Below, piece after piece: positions 1-8,180 of a DNA stretch of 64,000 nucleotides (positions within the stretch are counted from its first letter, which is position 1; each line of letters opens with the position of its first letter). The DNA comes from an uncultured Treponema sp. (GTDB taxonomy: Bacteria > Spirochaetota > Spirochaetia > Treponematales > Treponemataceae): assembly GCA_949300145.1 (NCBI GenBank), contig CASGDA010000005.1:184915-248914 (forward strand), written 5' to 3'. The position numbers were made by a program, and so were the translations under genes. Under the pieces are notes generated by a model. The model ran no database searches, was not told where the DNA came from, and saw only the letters and a program-made list of their open reading frames with translations.

Positions 1-396
1 AACGTCACCGGGCTTCGCAACGGGAGTGAATTCCCAGAGTTTATCCGCCGGAAGGGGATCAAGGTAAAGCCCTCTTTCCAAAAAGTAACCGGCTTTCTCG
101 GCCAACTCAGGCAGAGGATTCTGCAATCCGTCATAAACCTGCCCCAAAAGTCCGGGACCGAGCTCAACCGAAAGAAGATCGCCGGAGAAAACAACCTCGT
201 CGCCGACGGAAATCCCCTTCGTTATTTCAAAAACCTGAAGCTGGGCAACGGATCCGCGTATACGGATGACTTCGCTTTTAAGCTTCTTTTCGCCGACTTC
301 CACATACCCCACTTCGTTCAAAGCGACAATACCGTCAAACTTCACGCTGACCATGTTGCCGTTGACACCAACTACTTTTCCTTTAGTACCAGTCAT
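1..396 (-). CDS. atpA: V-type ATP synthase subunit A, N-terminal part (partial)
   Basis: This is the N-terminal 132 codons of the catalytic A subunit of a V/A-type ATPase, which couples ATP turnover to H+ or Na+ movement at the inner membrane. The translation opens MTGTKGKVVGVNGNMVSVKF and continues through the beta-barrel domain (LNEVGYVEVG, LSVELGPGLLGQVYDGLQNP), as in archaeal and spirochaetal A subunits. The nucleotide-binding domain lies beyond the window edge. The ATG at 396 has a GGAG SD 8 nt upstream. It follows subunit E and a DUF2764 gene on the same strand, the order typical of treponemal V-ATPase operons. Subunit identity is firm; the rest of the gene is not visible. Confidence 0.93.
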   Translation of the reverse strand, partial: MTGTKGKVVGVNGNMVSVKFDGIVALNEVGYVEVGEKKLKSEVIRIRGSVAQLQVFEITKGISVGDEVVFSGDLLSVELGPGLLGQVYDGLQNPLPELAEKAGYFLERGLYLDPLPADKLWEFTPVAKPGDV

Positions 397-413
397 AACA
401 TATTCTCCAAAAT

Positions 414-992
414 TCAACCGCCAGAATTTTCAACGTTCAAAATAGAATTGTAAATATCCATATATGCGGAACGTCCGGATTCAACAGAAAAGGCCTCTTC
501 CCGTTCCAAAAGCAACAACATAAATGCATAGGCAAAAACCGCTTCGGAATCAAAGAAATGACCGTTCCCCAACTCCCGCACAAAAGAAATACGGACCTTA
601 TCCAGATACCTTTCAGCTTCCAACGGATCTTCCATGGCCGCGGCGTTTTTCACGGCGAGGGATATCTCAGGATAAGCGGAAACCATTTCCGACACAGACG
701 AAGCTTCCATACCGCCCAAAGCGGAGGAATCCGTCCTCTTGAGCTTTCCAGCCCTCACCCTGGCAAGAGCCAGCCTTAAAGCCCTTTCCTTCCTGAACCA
801 GCCGTCCACAACGGAGGAACCGGTTTTCACCTCTTCCCTCGGCGGAACCAGCGAAACTGAACGGAGAATCCTGACATCGGATGAAGAAAGGAACCTTTCT
901 GCCAGAAGAAGAAAATCCTTATAAGAAATCCCCGGCACAGATCCGGTTGTCAATGAAGGCAATTGAGCCATCAGGTAATAATAACCCGCCAC
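414..992 (-). CDS. DUF2764 family protein of the V-ATPase operon
   Basis: This 192-residue protein has no established biochemical role. Its start (MAGYYYLMAQLPSL, from a GTG) and its position between V-ATPase subunits E and A match the DUF2764 family found in bacterial V-ATPase operons, especially in spirochaetes and Bacteroidetes. It is mostly helical and charged, with no signal peptide and no membrane segment, so it is probably cytoplasmic. The GTG start is preceded by AAAGGAG, and the gene begins just after the stop codon of subunit E, so translation is probably coupled. By position it may act as an assembly factor or central-stalk component (inference). Confidence 0.8.
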   Translation of the reverse strand: MAGYYYLMAQLPSLTTGSVPGISYKDFLLLAERFLSSSDVRILRSVSLVPPREEVKTGSSVVDGWFRKERALRLALARVRAGKLKRTDSSALGGMEASSVSEMVSAYPEISLAVKNAAAMEDPLEAERYLDKVRISFVRELGNGHFFDSEAVFAYAFMLLLLEREEAFSVESGRSAYMDIYNSILNVENSGG

Positions 993-996
993 AGGC

Positions 997-1614
997 TTAC
1001 AGCTCCTTTACAGCGGCTTTCATTAATTCCGCGACCCTTGGGTTTAAATATGAAGAAAACATTGACGCGACAGCTTCCGCAGAAAAATCATAATAAGCGG
1101 AACCGTCTTTTTCCGCTATCCTGAAACCACCGGGGATATCCGCGCCGGCAGAAATTTCCAGACCGGCGGCGATTTTTTCTTTAAGCGCTGACTCCAGAAA
1201 AGACTTTATGGAGGACACCTGGTTTTCAGGCAGAAGGACGGCAAAATTATCCCCGTTCTTTCCGGAGGCCCATGCCTTTATCACGTCGGGAAGGGCCGCC
1301 TTCAACACAGCGGAGTCATAAGCGGCGGAGGTTTCAGCCTTTATAACCGCGTCCAGCTCAGCGGTGAGTCCGTCCCTGAAAGAAATCAGAAGATTCCGCG
1401 CGGCCTGCTTAATGGAATCCTCGGCAGCCTTAGCATCCCTTTCAGCGGACTCCCGCCCGTTCCTTACGATATCCTCCGCTTCCTTTTTGGCGGAGGCAAG
1501 TATACCGGCAGCCTTCTCTTCAGCTTCCTTTATTATAGCATCCGCCTGAGTATTGGCAGCCTCAATACCGTCTTTCTTGATTTTGTCAACAAGCTCTTGA
1601 AGTTGAACGTCCAT
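997..1614 (-). CDS. atpE: V-type ATP synthase subunit E (peripheral stalk)
   Basis: Subunit E forms the peripheral stalk that holds the catalytic head of the V-ATPase against rotation. The 205-residue product starts MDVQLQELVDKIKKDGIEAA and has a long Ala/Glu/Lys-rich coiled coil to about residue 90, then a globular C-terminal domain, the usual E-subunit plan. I chose the ATG at 1614 because AAGAGG lies about 5-6 nt upstream; a GTG two codons earlier would overlap that SD. It is the first V-ATPase gene seen here, 57 nt downstream of galM on the same strand, with DUF2764 and subunit A following. Confidence 0.9.
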   Translation of the reverse strand: MDVQLQELVDKIKKDGIEAANTQADAIIKEAEEKAAGILASAKKEAEDIVRNGRESAERDAKAAEDSIKQAARNLLISFRDGLTAELDAVIKAETSAAYDSAVLKAALPDVIKAWASGKNGDNFAVLLPENQVSSIKSFLESALKEKIAAGLEISAGADIPGGFRIAEKDGSAYYDFSAEAVASMFSSYLNPRVAELMKAAVKEL

Positions 1615-1671
1615 AACCACCTCTTAATTATTCCTAAATTTACTAAAAGCCCCGGATGTTACACGCCGGAA

Positions 1672-2706
1672 TCAAAAATCAAATTTCCATATTGTCTTAT
1701 GCACATAACGGTTCTCCGGACGGAGGATACAATCCGGGAATTCCGGCCTGTTCGGAGAATCCGGAAAATGCTGGGTTTCCAGGCAAAAACCGCTTCGTTT
1801 TCCATAAATAAAGCCGTCTTTCCCCGGCTCACCGTTAACAAAGTTTCCCGCGTAAAACTGGACGCCCGGCTGTGTTGATTTCACAACCAAAGAACGCCTG
1901 GATTCCGGCTCATAAACAGAAGCCACCGGCCGCAGGGAATCCTGCCCCGCATCGTTGACAACCCAGTTATGGTCGTATCCGCCCGGAACCATATCGATTT
2001 CATCTCCTATTTTCTTCGGGGTGCGGAAATCAAACGGAGTCCCTTCCACCGGCGCGGTGCCGCCCAGCGGAATGGCTGTTTCCGAAACAGGCACGTAATT
2101 GTCGCAGAAAAGCTGCATACGGTGATTCAAAATCGAACCGGAATCATGTCCCGCCAGATTAAAGTATGTGTGGTTGGTCAGGTTAACGGGTGTCGCCGCA
2201 TCCGATACAGCCGAATAACGTATGATTATCTCGTTATCCGAATTGAGACTGTACATAACGCGCACCGAACAATTTCCAGGGAAACCCTGCTCCCCGGCGG
2301 GGCTCATTCTGGTGAAAACAACGCCGGCCTCATCCTGTTTTTTAAAGACATCCGACTTCCAGACAACCTTATGCCAGCCGGGATTTCCGCTGTGAAGACA
2401 GTTGCCGTTATCATTTACCGTAAGGGGATATTTTGTCCCGTCAAGGGAAAAGGATGCGCCCGAAATACGGTTCGCATACCGTCCGACCAGGGCGCCGAAA
2501 AAAAGCGGGTTTTTTATATATCCGTCAAGAGTGGAATAACCCAAAACAACATCGGCGGTTTTACCCGCCCCGGATTTCAGTTCAATGGAGGTAATAATAC
2601 AACCGTAATCCGTAGCTGAAAACGACATGGATCCATTTGAAACTGTAAACAGTGAGACTTTTTTTCCGTTGGAAATGACTCCGAAAGTACGCTTCTTTAT
2701 TTTCAT
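1672..2706 (-). CDS. galM: Aldose 1-epimerase
   Basis: Galactose mutarotase interconverts the alpha and beta anomers of hexoses in the cytoplasm. The 344-residue product has the GalM landmarks in order: FGALVGRYANRISGASF near the N terminus, HSGNPGWHKVVW, the catalytic His region NLTNHTYFNLAGH, DHNWVV, and the catalytic Glu region CLETQHFPDSPNRPEFP. The ATG at 2706 follows GAGGATCAGG. An earlier in-frame start would add 24 residues but has no SD. The upstream intergenic region carries a conspicuous inverted repeat (2784-2809) that could be an operator. The V-ATPase genes lie downstream on the same strand. Confidence 0.93.
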   Translation of the reverse strand: MKIKKRTFGVISNGKKVSLFTVSNGSMSFSATDYGCIITSIELKSGAGKTADVVLGYSTLDGYIKNPLFFGALVGRYANRISGASFSLDGTKYPLTVNDNGNCLHSGNPGWHKVVWKSDVFKKQDEAGVVFTRMSPAGEQGFPGNCSVRVMYSLNSDNEIIIRYSAVSDAATPVNLTNHTYFNLAGHDSGSILNHRMQLFCDNYVPVSETAIPLGGTAPVEGTPFDFRTPKKIGDEIDMVPGGYDHNWVVNDAGQDSLRPVASVYEPESRRSLVVKSTQPGVQFYAGNFVNGEPGKDGFIYGKRSGFCLETQHFPDSPNRPEFPDCILRPENRYVHKTIWKFDF

Positions 2707-2783
2707 CCTGATCCTCTTCCACCTGATGCTGAATGAAATGATATAAGAATTTCTGTCAAAATACAACTGAAAAAACAATTTAC

Positions 2784-2809
2784 AAGTGTAAAATTACACC
2801 TTTACACTT
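2784..2809. promoter_or_regulatory. Inverted repeat upstream of galM, candidate operator
   Basis: The arms AAGTGTAAA (2784-2792) and TTTACACTT (2801-2809) are perfect 9-nt inverted repeats around ATTACACC, which itself adds a third TTACAC half-site. The GTGTAA/TTACAC vocabulary resembles LacI/GalR-type operators, though the central CG is missing. The site lies 78-103 nt upstream of the galM start and about 80 nt upstream of the divergent J-domain gene. Operator function is inference. Confidence 0.45.
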
Positions 2810-2835
2810 CCGCTCCGCATATTATAACATATAAT

Positions 2836-2851
2836 AACATAAAATTATGTT
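2836..2851. repeat. AT-rich inverted repeat between galM and the J-domain gene
   Basis: AACATAA-AA-TTATGTT forms 7-nt perfect arms around AA. It sits immediately downstream of a TATAAT hexamer (2830-2835) in the divergent intergenic region. It could be a second operator or simply AT-rich promoter DNA; no clear -35 box was found for either direction. Confidence 0.3.
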
Positions 2852-2886
2852 AATTCGCAAAGTATATAAAAAAAACGAAGGGTGAA

Positions 2887-3303
2887 ATGACGGAAGATTT
2901 TTACGGAAAACTCGGCGAATTTTTAAGGGACAGGCTGAATAACGATGAAGATCCTTTCGCGGAGGATTACTATTACGATGACGGCGGAGATGAAATAAAA
3001 ATCGAAAAAACCAGGCATGCCGGCAACACCGTCGAAAAAAAAGCCGTGCCGAAAAAAAGGATAAAACTGGTTCCGGTTCCGGAAGAACTGGCGGAAGATT
3101 TTATCATACTCGGCTTGCGTCCGGGGGAACCACTTGAAGAATGCAAGACCGCCTGGAAAAACCTGCTGAAAAAACACCATCCCGACAGAAATTCCGGTTC
3201 CGCACAGGTACAGGCGCAGGCTTCCAGGACGACAATAAACATAACAAGGGCTTACAAACGCATCGCCCGTTGGTTTGAAACCGGAAAAGTACCTGAACTG
3301 TAA
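2887..3303 (+). CDS. Small J-domain protein
   Basis: This 138-residue protein carries a DnaJ-type J domain at its C-terminal end. Residues about 65-135 contain DFIILGLRPGEPLEECKTAW, then KNLLKKHHPDRN with the HPD motif that stimulates DnaK ATPase, and a final helix (INITRAYKRIARWFE). The N-terminal 60 residues are acidic and probably disordered (EDPFAEDYYYDDGGDE). There is no Gly/Phe region, zinc finger or membrane segment, so it is a stand-alone DnaK co-chaperone rather than DnaJ itself. The ATG follows GAAGGGTG. It is divergent from galM and upstream of two tRNA genes that have their own promoter. The client is unknown. Confidence 0.8.
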   Translation: MTEDFYGKLGEFLRDRLNNDEDPFAEDYYYDDGGDEIKIEKTRHAGNTVEKKAVPKKRIKLVPVPEELAEDFIILGLRPGEPLEECKTAWKNLLKKHHPDRNSGSAQVQAQASRTTINITRAYKRIARWFETGKVPEL

Positions 3304-3333
3304 GGAATCAGGGGCATAAATAAATACAGGCTA

Positions 3334-3362
3334 TTGACAGTTTTTACGAGCCGTGATATTCT
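3334..3362 (+). promoter_or_regulatory. Sigma-70 promoter of the tRNA-Leu/tRNA-Gly unit
   Basis: A consensus -35 box TTGACA (3334-3339), a 17-nt spacer and the -10 box TATTCT (3357-3362) sit 40 nt upstream of tRNA-Leu. This is one of the strongest promoter matches in the window, as expected for stable RNA. Confidence 0.85.
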
Positions 3363-3402
3363 CTGTTCCGTTGGGATGCCGGCACCGGCTGAACCTTCAC
3401 AG

Positions 3403-3483
3403 GCGAGAGTGGTGAAATTGGCAGACACGCCAGACTTAGGATCTGGTGCCCTAGGCGTAAGGGTTCAAGTCCCTTCTCTCGCA
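3403..3483 (+). tRNA. tRNA-Leu (anticodon UAG)
   Basis: The cloverleaf is complete: acceptor GCGAGAG pairs with CTCTCGC, the anticodon stem CCAGA/TCTGG holds loop CTTAGGA with anticodon TAG, a short variable arm follows, and the T-loop is GTTCAAGTC. Length is 81 nt and CCA is not encoded. It is transcribed with tRNA-Gly. Confidence 0.95.
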
Positions 3484-3519
3484 GCATCTTTTGTTGAAGA
3501 TGTTGCAAAAAAAGAGTAT

Positions 3520-3591
3520 GCGGGAATAGCTCAGTGGTAGAGCGCGACCTTGCCAAGGTCGATGTCGCGGGTCCGACTCCCGTTTCCCGCT
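3520..3591 (+). tRNA. tRNA-Gly (anticodon GCC)
   Basis: The acceptor GCGGGAA pairs with TTCCCGC. The anticodon loop TTGCCAA gives anticodon GCC. D- and T-arms are normal and CCA is not encoded (72 nt). It lies 36 nt after tRNA-Leu and 10 nt before a strong terminator, so the two tRNAs form one transcription unit. Confidence 0.95.
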
Positions 3592-3601
3592 CTTACTTAC
3601 A

Positions 3602-3634
3602 AGCGATCCGGGCAGGCCGGGTCGCTTTTTTTTT
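3602..3634 (+). terminator. Rho-independent terminator of the tRNA-Leu/Gly unit
   Basis: A 10-bp stem AGCGATCCGG / CCGGGTCGCT with one T-G pair and a 5-nt loop is followed directly by a run of nine T residues. Confidence 0.9.
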
Positions 3635-3711
3635 AGAAACACAAAGAAACAAAGCTGGAATTTCATCAGGTTGAAACCGAAACTGTGGCCCAGCATCTGG
3701 AGGTAATCATT

Positions 3712-5070
3712 ATGGACATTAAAAAACAATTTACCCCGCAGGACAAATCCCGGGTACGGCTCGAAATCACAATCGGGCAGCAAGATGTTTCAGATTTTTA
3801 TCATGGGATTCTCCAAAAATATGCAAAAACCATACAAATTCCGGGATTCAGGAAGGGAAAGGTACCCGAAAAAATCCTGGAACAAAAATACGGCGACGCC
3901 ATAAAACACGATGCCGAGGGTGATTTGATAAACGAAGCGATTGAAAAAGCCGTGGAAACCGCGGACAAATACGAAAAACCGCTGGCTTACTCCCAGGCTG
4001 AGCTTGACGGCACCCCTGTTTTTGAGCCCGGGAAAGACTTTTCCTTTGCAGTCGTTTATGATGTTTTCCCGAAAGTTGAATTCAAGAAGCTTGAAGGCTT
4101 TGAGATAGAAGTTCCCGAGGCATCCGTGAAAGACGAGGATATGAACAGGGAGCTTGAAGCCATACGCGAGAGAAACGGTCTCGTCGCCGATAAAGAGGAC
4201 GGGGCGCCCGCCGAAAACAACGATATCGCGACCATCACATACTTTGAAACAGATGACGGGGAAAATGAAATTGAAAACAGCCGGCGCGACGGTTTTGTCC
4301 TCACAATCGGAAAGAGTCTTGACGCCTACAAACTGGACGAAGCTGTAATCGGCATGAAAAAAGGCGAGACAAAGGTCGTTGAGAAAACATATCCCGAGGA
4401 TTATGAATTCCAGGGGCTCGCGGGACAGACAAAGAAATTCAAAATCACCCTGGACGCCCTCAAGAAAAATGAATTGCCCGCCCTCGATGATGAGCTGGCG
4501 CAGGATGTGAGCGAAAAATACAAAACCCTGGATGATTTAAAGGCGGATATCCGCAGAAACCTTCAGCTTACACTGGAAAACAAAATTTCCATGATGAAGA
4601 CAAATTCCCTTCTTGAAAAAATAATCGAGGCCAACGATTTCGACCTTCCGGAATCCATGGTGAACGTGGAAATGGAAGCAAGATGGAGAAACCTTGCCGA
4701 CAGATTCAGGACGGACACCTCTAAGCTGGAAAAACTGATGGCGGCCACAGGTTCCGATAAAAACACCACTTTCAGCAACTGGAGACCGGAAACGGAGAAA
4801 CTCCTTAAAAGCCGTGTAATTGTCGAAACCCTGATCCAGGACAGGGATATTTCCGTGACCCCGGAAGACGTGGACGCTGAAATTAAAAAAATCGCGGAAA
4901 AAGCAGGTGTTTCAGAAGAAGAGGCAAAAAAACACTATGCGGATCCCAGGTCAAAAGAGTATCTTATAGATGATATAAAAGAACAGAGGCTCTACGACCA
5001 GCTGCTGGAAAAATGCACTGTCAAGAAAGGAAAAGAAATGAGCCTTGAAGAGCTTTTGGGAGATAAATAA
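3712..5070 (+). CDS. tig: Trigger factor (ribosome-associated chaperone, PPIase)
   Basis: Trigger factor binds nascent chains at the ribosome exit tunnel. The 452-residue product has an N-terminal ribosome-binding domain containing IPGFRKGKVPEKILEQKYG (the conserved GFRxGKxP signature, about residues 45-62), a central FKBP-like PPIase domain, and a long helical C-terminal domain. The ATG at 3712 follows GGAGG. An earlier in-frame GTG would add nine residues without an SD. It heads a tig-clpP-clpX operon, a widespread arrangement that links folding of nascent chains with proteolysis; clpP begins 9 nt after the stop. Confidence 0.95.
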   Translation: MDIKKQFTPQDKSRVRLEITIGQQDVSDFYHGILQKYAKTIQIPGFRKGKVPEKILEQKYGDAIKHDAEGDLINEAIEKAVETADKYEKPLAYSQAELDGTPVFEPGKDFSFAVVYDVFPKVEFKKLEGFEIEVPEASVKDEDMNRELEAIRERNGLVADKEDGAPAENNDIATITYFETDDGENEIENSRRDGFVLTIGKSLDAYKLDEAVIGMKKGETKVVEKTYPEDYEFQGLAGQTKKFKITLDALKKNELPALDDELAQDVSEKYKTLDDLKADIRRNLQLTLENKISMMKTNSLLEKIIEANDFDLPESMVNVEMEARWRNLADRFRTDTSKLEKLMAATGSDKNTTFSNWRPETEKLLKSRVIVETLIQDRDISVTPEDVDAEIKKIAEKAGVSEEEAKKHYADPRSKEYLIDDIKEQRLYDQLLEKCTVKKGKEMSLEELLGDK

Positions 5071-5079
5071 ACAGCAGGT

Positions 5080-5691
5080 ATGTCTGAAAGAATGAGTAAC
5101 TTTATACCTTATGTTATTGAACAAACCGGAAACGGTGAAAGGGCTTACGACATTTATTCCCGCCTGTTGAAGGACAGGATTATTTTCGTTGACGGGGAAA
5201 TAACGGATTTGACCGCTGACGCCACGGTGGCCCAGCTGCTTTTCCTTGATTCACAAAATCCAGAAAAAGACATCAGTCTTTATATTAACAGTCCCGGAGG
5301 TTCGGTAACAGCAGGTCTGGCTATTTATGATACAATGCAGCAGGTCCGCTCGGATATCCAGACTTTTTGCCTTGGGCAGGCTGCCAGTATGGCGGCGATT
5401 CTGCTGGCAGGAGGGACAAAAGGGAAACGTTCCGCACTCCCCTCTTCCCGTGTGCTGATTCACCAGCCCTGGGGAGGAGCACAGGGTCAGGCGGTTGACA
5501 TAGGAATCCAGGCCCGTGAAATCATCAGGCTGAAAAAACTGACGATAGAATATTTCGCATATCACACAGGGAAAACAGAAGCCCAGATAGCGGCGGATAT
5601 GGAAAGGGACTTCTTTATGTCCGCCCGGGAAGCCATGGAATACGGTATTGTGGACCAGGTTATGCAGCGGAGGGAACATGCCAAAGCATAG
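5080..5691 (+). CDS. clpP: ATP-dependent Clp protease proteolytic subunit
   Basis: ClpP is the tetradecameric serine protease that degrades proteins unfolded by ClpX. The 203-residue product is standard length. The catalytic Ser is residue 103 in GQAASMAA and the catalytic His is residue 128 in LIHQPWGG; the handle region ([10 protein letters not shown]) and the expected Asp region ([19 protein letters not shown]) are present. The N-terminal axial loop ([14 protein letters not shown]) is intact. The first ATG is used here; a second ATG four codons later is possible. The 3' end overlaps clpX by 14 nt. Confidence 0.95.
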   Translation: MSERMSNFIPYVIEQTGNGERAYDIYSRLLKDRIIFVDGEITDLTADATVAQLLFLDSQNPEKDISLYINSPGGSVTAGLAIYDTMQQVRSDIQTFCLGQAASMAAILLAGGTKGKRSALPSSRVLIHQPWGGAQGQAVDIGIQAREIIRLKKLTIEYFAYHTGKTEAQIAADMERDFFMSAREAMEYGIVDQVMQRREHAKA

Positions 5692-6922
5692 AATCGGCGG
5701 CACGACAATGTGCAGTTTTTGCGGAAAGCCTGAAGACGGTCAGCGTAAGATGGTCATAGGTCCCGGCGTCAATATATGCAGCGAATGCATTGATGTCTGT
5801 AAAGACGTGTTGGACAAAACAAGGACGGAAGAAGAGCCCGAGTTCTCCGGAAAAATCCCCACGCCGAAGGAGATGAAGGAATACCTTGACAGTTATATTG
5901 TAGGCCAGGACCAGGCAAAAAAAGCCCTCTCCGTTGCGATTTACAACCATTACAAACGCATCACCAGCAAAATATCCCAGGATGATGATGTGCAGATTGA
6001 AAAATCAAATGTACTTTTAATAGGCCCCACGGGTTCAGGGAAAACCCTTCTCGCGCGGACAATCGCCAAACGCATGAAGGTTCCTTTCGCCATCGCGGAT
6101 GCGACAACCCTGACCGAAGCGGGTTATGTCGGAGAAGACGTTGAAAACATTCTGCTTAAACTGATTCAAAACGCCAACGGGAACATAGCCGCAGCCGAAA
6201 GGGGCATCGTATACATTGACGAAATCGACAAGATAGCCCGCAAAGGGGAAAACGTTTCCATCACCAGGGATGTTTCAGGTGAAGGTGTGCAGCAAGCCCT
6301 GCTCAAAATAATAGAGGGCACGGTTGCCTCGGTTCCGCCGCAGGGAGGACGCAAACATCCGAACCAGGAAATGCTGAAAATCGACACCACGAACATCCTC
6401 TTCATATGCGGGGGAGCTTTCGTCGGACTGGAAAAGAAAATCGAAAGCCGTGTGGCGGTTCACCCGGTAGGATTCGGCGCGGACATAAAATCCCACAAAG
6501 ACAAAAAACTGTCCGAGCTTTACAGCCAGCTTATTCCGGATGACTTGACAAAGTTCGGAATGATACCTGAATTCATCGGACGGCTTCCCATCACAGTTGC
6601 CCTTGATGAATTGAATAAAGAGGATTTGAAGCGCATCCTTGTCGAGCCGAAAAATTCAATAGTCAAGCAGTTCCAGGCTTCCCTGGGAATGGATAACGTG
6701 GAGCTTATCTTTGACAAAGACGCGTTGGATGCAATCGCGGATCTCGCAATAAAACAGAATACAGGGGCACGCGGTTTAAGAACAATCGTTGAAAAAATGA
6801 TGCTTGACCTTATGTATGAAATTCCGTCCATCGAAGGGCGGAAAAAAGTCGTCATCACAAAAAGCGTCGTCGAAAAGCACAAAAAACCGGAAATACTCAG
6901 ACTCGACCAGAAATCCGCCTGA
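5678..6922 (+). CDS. clpX: ATP-dependent Clp protease ATP-binding subunit ClpX
   Basis: ClpX is the AAA+ unfoldase that recognises tagged substrates and feeds them to ClpP. The 414-residue product has the N-terminal C4 zinc-binding domain (Cys12, 15, 34, 37), Walker A GPTGSGKT (about 116-123), the pore loop GYVGEDVE, Walker [11 protein letters not shown], the IGF-type ClpP-binding region and sensor 2 ([10 protein letters not shown]). The ATG at 5678 has GGAGG immediately upstream and lies inside the end of clpP, so the two are translationally coupled. No obvious terminator separates clpX from the convergent glycosyltransferase gene 57 nt away. Confidence 0.96.
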   Translation: MPKHRIGGTTMCSFCGKPEDGQRKMVIGPGVNICSECIDVCKDVLDKTRTEEEPEFSGKIPTPKEMKEYLDSYIVGQDQAKKALSVAIYNHYKRITSKISQDDDVQIEKSNVLLIGPTGSGKTLLARTIAKRMKVPFAIADATTLTEAGYVGEDVENILLKLIQNANGNIAAAERGIVYIDEIDKIARKGENVSITRDVSGEGVQQALLKIIEGTVASVPPQGGRKHPNQEMLKIDTTNILFICGGAFVGLEKKIESRVAVHPVGFGADIKSHKDKKLSELYSQLIPDDLTKFGMIPEFIGRLPITVALDELNKEDLKRILVEPKNSIVKQFQASLGMDNVELIFDKDALDAIADLAIKQNTGARGLRTIVEKMMLDLMYEIPSIEGRKKVVITKSVVEKHKKPEILRLDQKSA

Positions 6923-6979
6923 CAAAGCGCCGCACCGTCCGGGACAAAATTTCCCTGCGGCTGCGGCTCATCCTTATCC

Positions 6980-8134
6980 TTACAGGGAGTCCAGGGCCGC
7001 CTCGACGGCGATGTGCAGGGTTTCCATGGAACAGCGGGCCCAGGTATAGCCTGCCACCCATTTCCCGGCTTTCTCAATGAGCTCGCCGCGGAACTTGTCG
7101 TTTACACCGGAATTCAGGCGGACAATGGACGCTATGGCTTCCGCTATTTCATCCGGGTTATCCGAATCGAAAAACACGGCGTTATCGCCCGCCACTTCAG
7201 GAAGCGCCCCGAATCTGGAGCAGGCTACGGGAATGCCGCAGGCCATGGCCTCCAGAACAGGGAACCCCACCCCTTCATTTTTGGACGGGAACACACAGGC
7301 GTCAGCCGCGGAATAAAGTTCGGGAAGATTCTCGTGGGGGAAATAACCCGTAAGAAGGATATCCGAAGAATACGGGGACTGGAACACCTCCCGGTGAACC
7401 ATGTCCGCATTTTCCCCGTCGGCACCGGCAAGAACAAGACGGTGCGGGGCCCCCGTTTTCTCCTTGAAAATCGAAAAGCCTTTTATCAGTTCCACATGGC
7501 ATTTTGCGGGATAAGAAATCCTGGAAGCGTAAATTATATACGGCCTGCGTATTGAGAACGGATGGATTAAAACGGAATCCACATCATTCTGCACCCTCGG
7601 AAAAAACAAGCCGGAATCAATCCCGTTGTAAACCACGGAAATCATGGACTCGGGTATCCGAAGGTTCACAAGATTATCCCGCACGAATTTACTCGCGGCA
7701 ATAATCCTGGAGGCTTTTTTCAGCTGCTGCCTGTTTAAAAAAGAAAGGGAGGGAAGCTCCCCGCCTGATTTCCCCTCAGAGAAAAGGGACTGGATAATCA
7801 CAACAGCAGGTATTTCAAATGAAACAGGGAAATATGATATACCGGCTGGAAAAACAACGGCGTTGTATCCCCTTTTCCTGACAAAAGACTGGTAGGACAT
7901 TAAATGCCATAATTTCTCGGCGGCGGGGGAATCGGAAACAGGAACACCTGCATACTGTACGGAATTAAGGTCGGATGTATACACGTAGCGGTCAATTTCA
8001 GGACCGAATATTTCCAGAGAAGAACGTCCGAAGTCTGAAATATTTCTTATAAAAGATTTCAAATATGAACCGAAACCGGAACGCCCGTGGTCACAACCAA
8101 AGGCATTTATACCTATTTTTACCTGACCTTCCAT
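6980..8134 (-). CDS. GT4-family glycosyltransferase
   Basis: This 384-residue retaining GT-B glycosyltransferase (Glycos_transf_1 / GT4 type) presumably transfers a sugar onto an envelope glycan or glycolipid. The N-terminal domain starts VKIGINAFGCDHGRSGFGSY. The C-terminal donor-binding domain shows PYIIYASRISYPAKCH, LTGYFPHENLPELYSAADA and the FPSKNEGVGFPVLEAMACG signature with the EX7E-type glutamates. It has no signal peptide or membrane segment. The ATG at 8134 has no clear SD; a -10-like TATTAT ends 8 nt upstream without a convincing -35. Donor and acceptor cannot be told from sequence. Confidence 0.85.
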   Translation of the reverse strand: MEGQVKIGINAFGCDHGRSGFGSYLKSFIRNISDFGRSSLEIFGPEIDRYVYTSDLNSVQYAGVPVSDSPAAEKLWHLMSYQSFVRKRGYNAVVFPAGISYFPVSFEIPAVVIIQSLFSEGKSGGELPSLSFLNRQQLKKASRIIAASKFVRDNLVNLRIPESMISVVYNGIDSGLFFPRVQNDVDSVLIHPFSIRRPYIIYASRISYPAKCHVELIKGFSIFKEKTGAPHRLVLAGADGENADMVHREVFQSPYSSDILLTGYFPHENLPELYSAADACVFPSKNEGVGFPVLEAMACGIPVACSRFGALPEVAGDNAVFFDSDNPDEIAEAIASIVRLNSGVNDKFRGELIEKAGKWVAGYTWARCSMETLHIAVEAALDSL

Positions 8135-8180
8135 ACAGGTAAATAATAGCATTTTTTATCTGTTTATGCTATCCTGAAGC

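Noticed and set aside
2801..2835. TTTACA and TATAAT as a J-domain gene promoter
   Set aside because: The hexamers are 23 nt apart, outside the usual 15-19 nt range; the promoter of this gene remains unassigned.
3334..3540. Open frame covering the tRNA-Leu promoter and tRNA genes
   Set aside because: It overlaps well-formed tRNA genes and their promoter and has no homology-like features.
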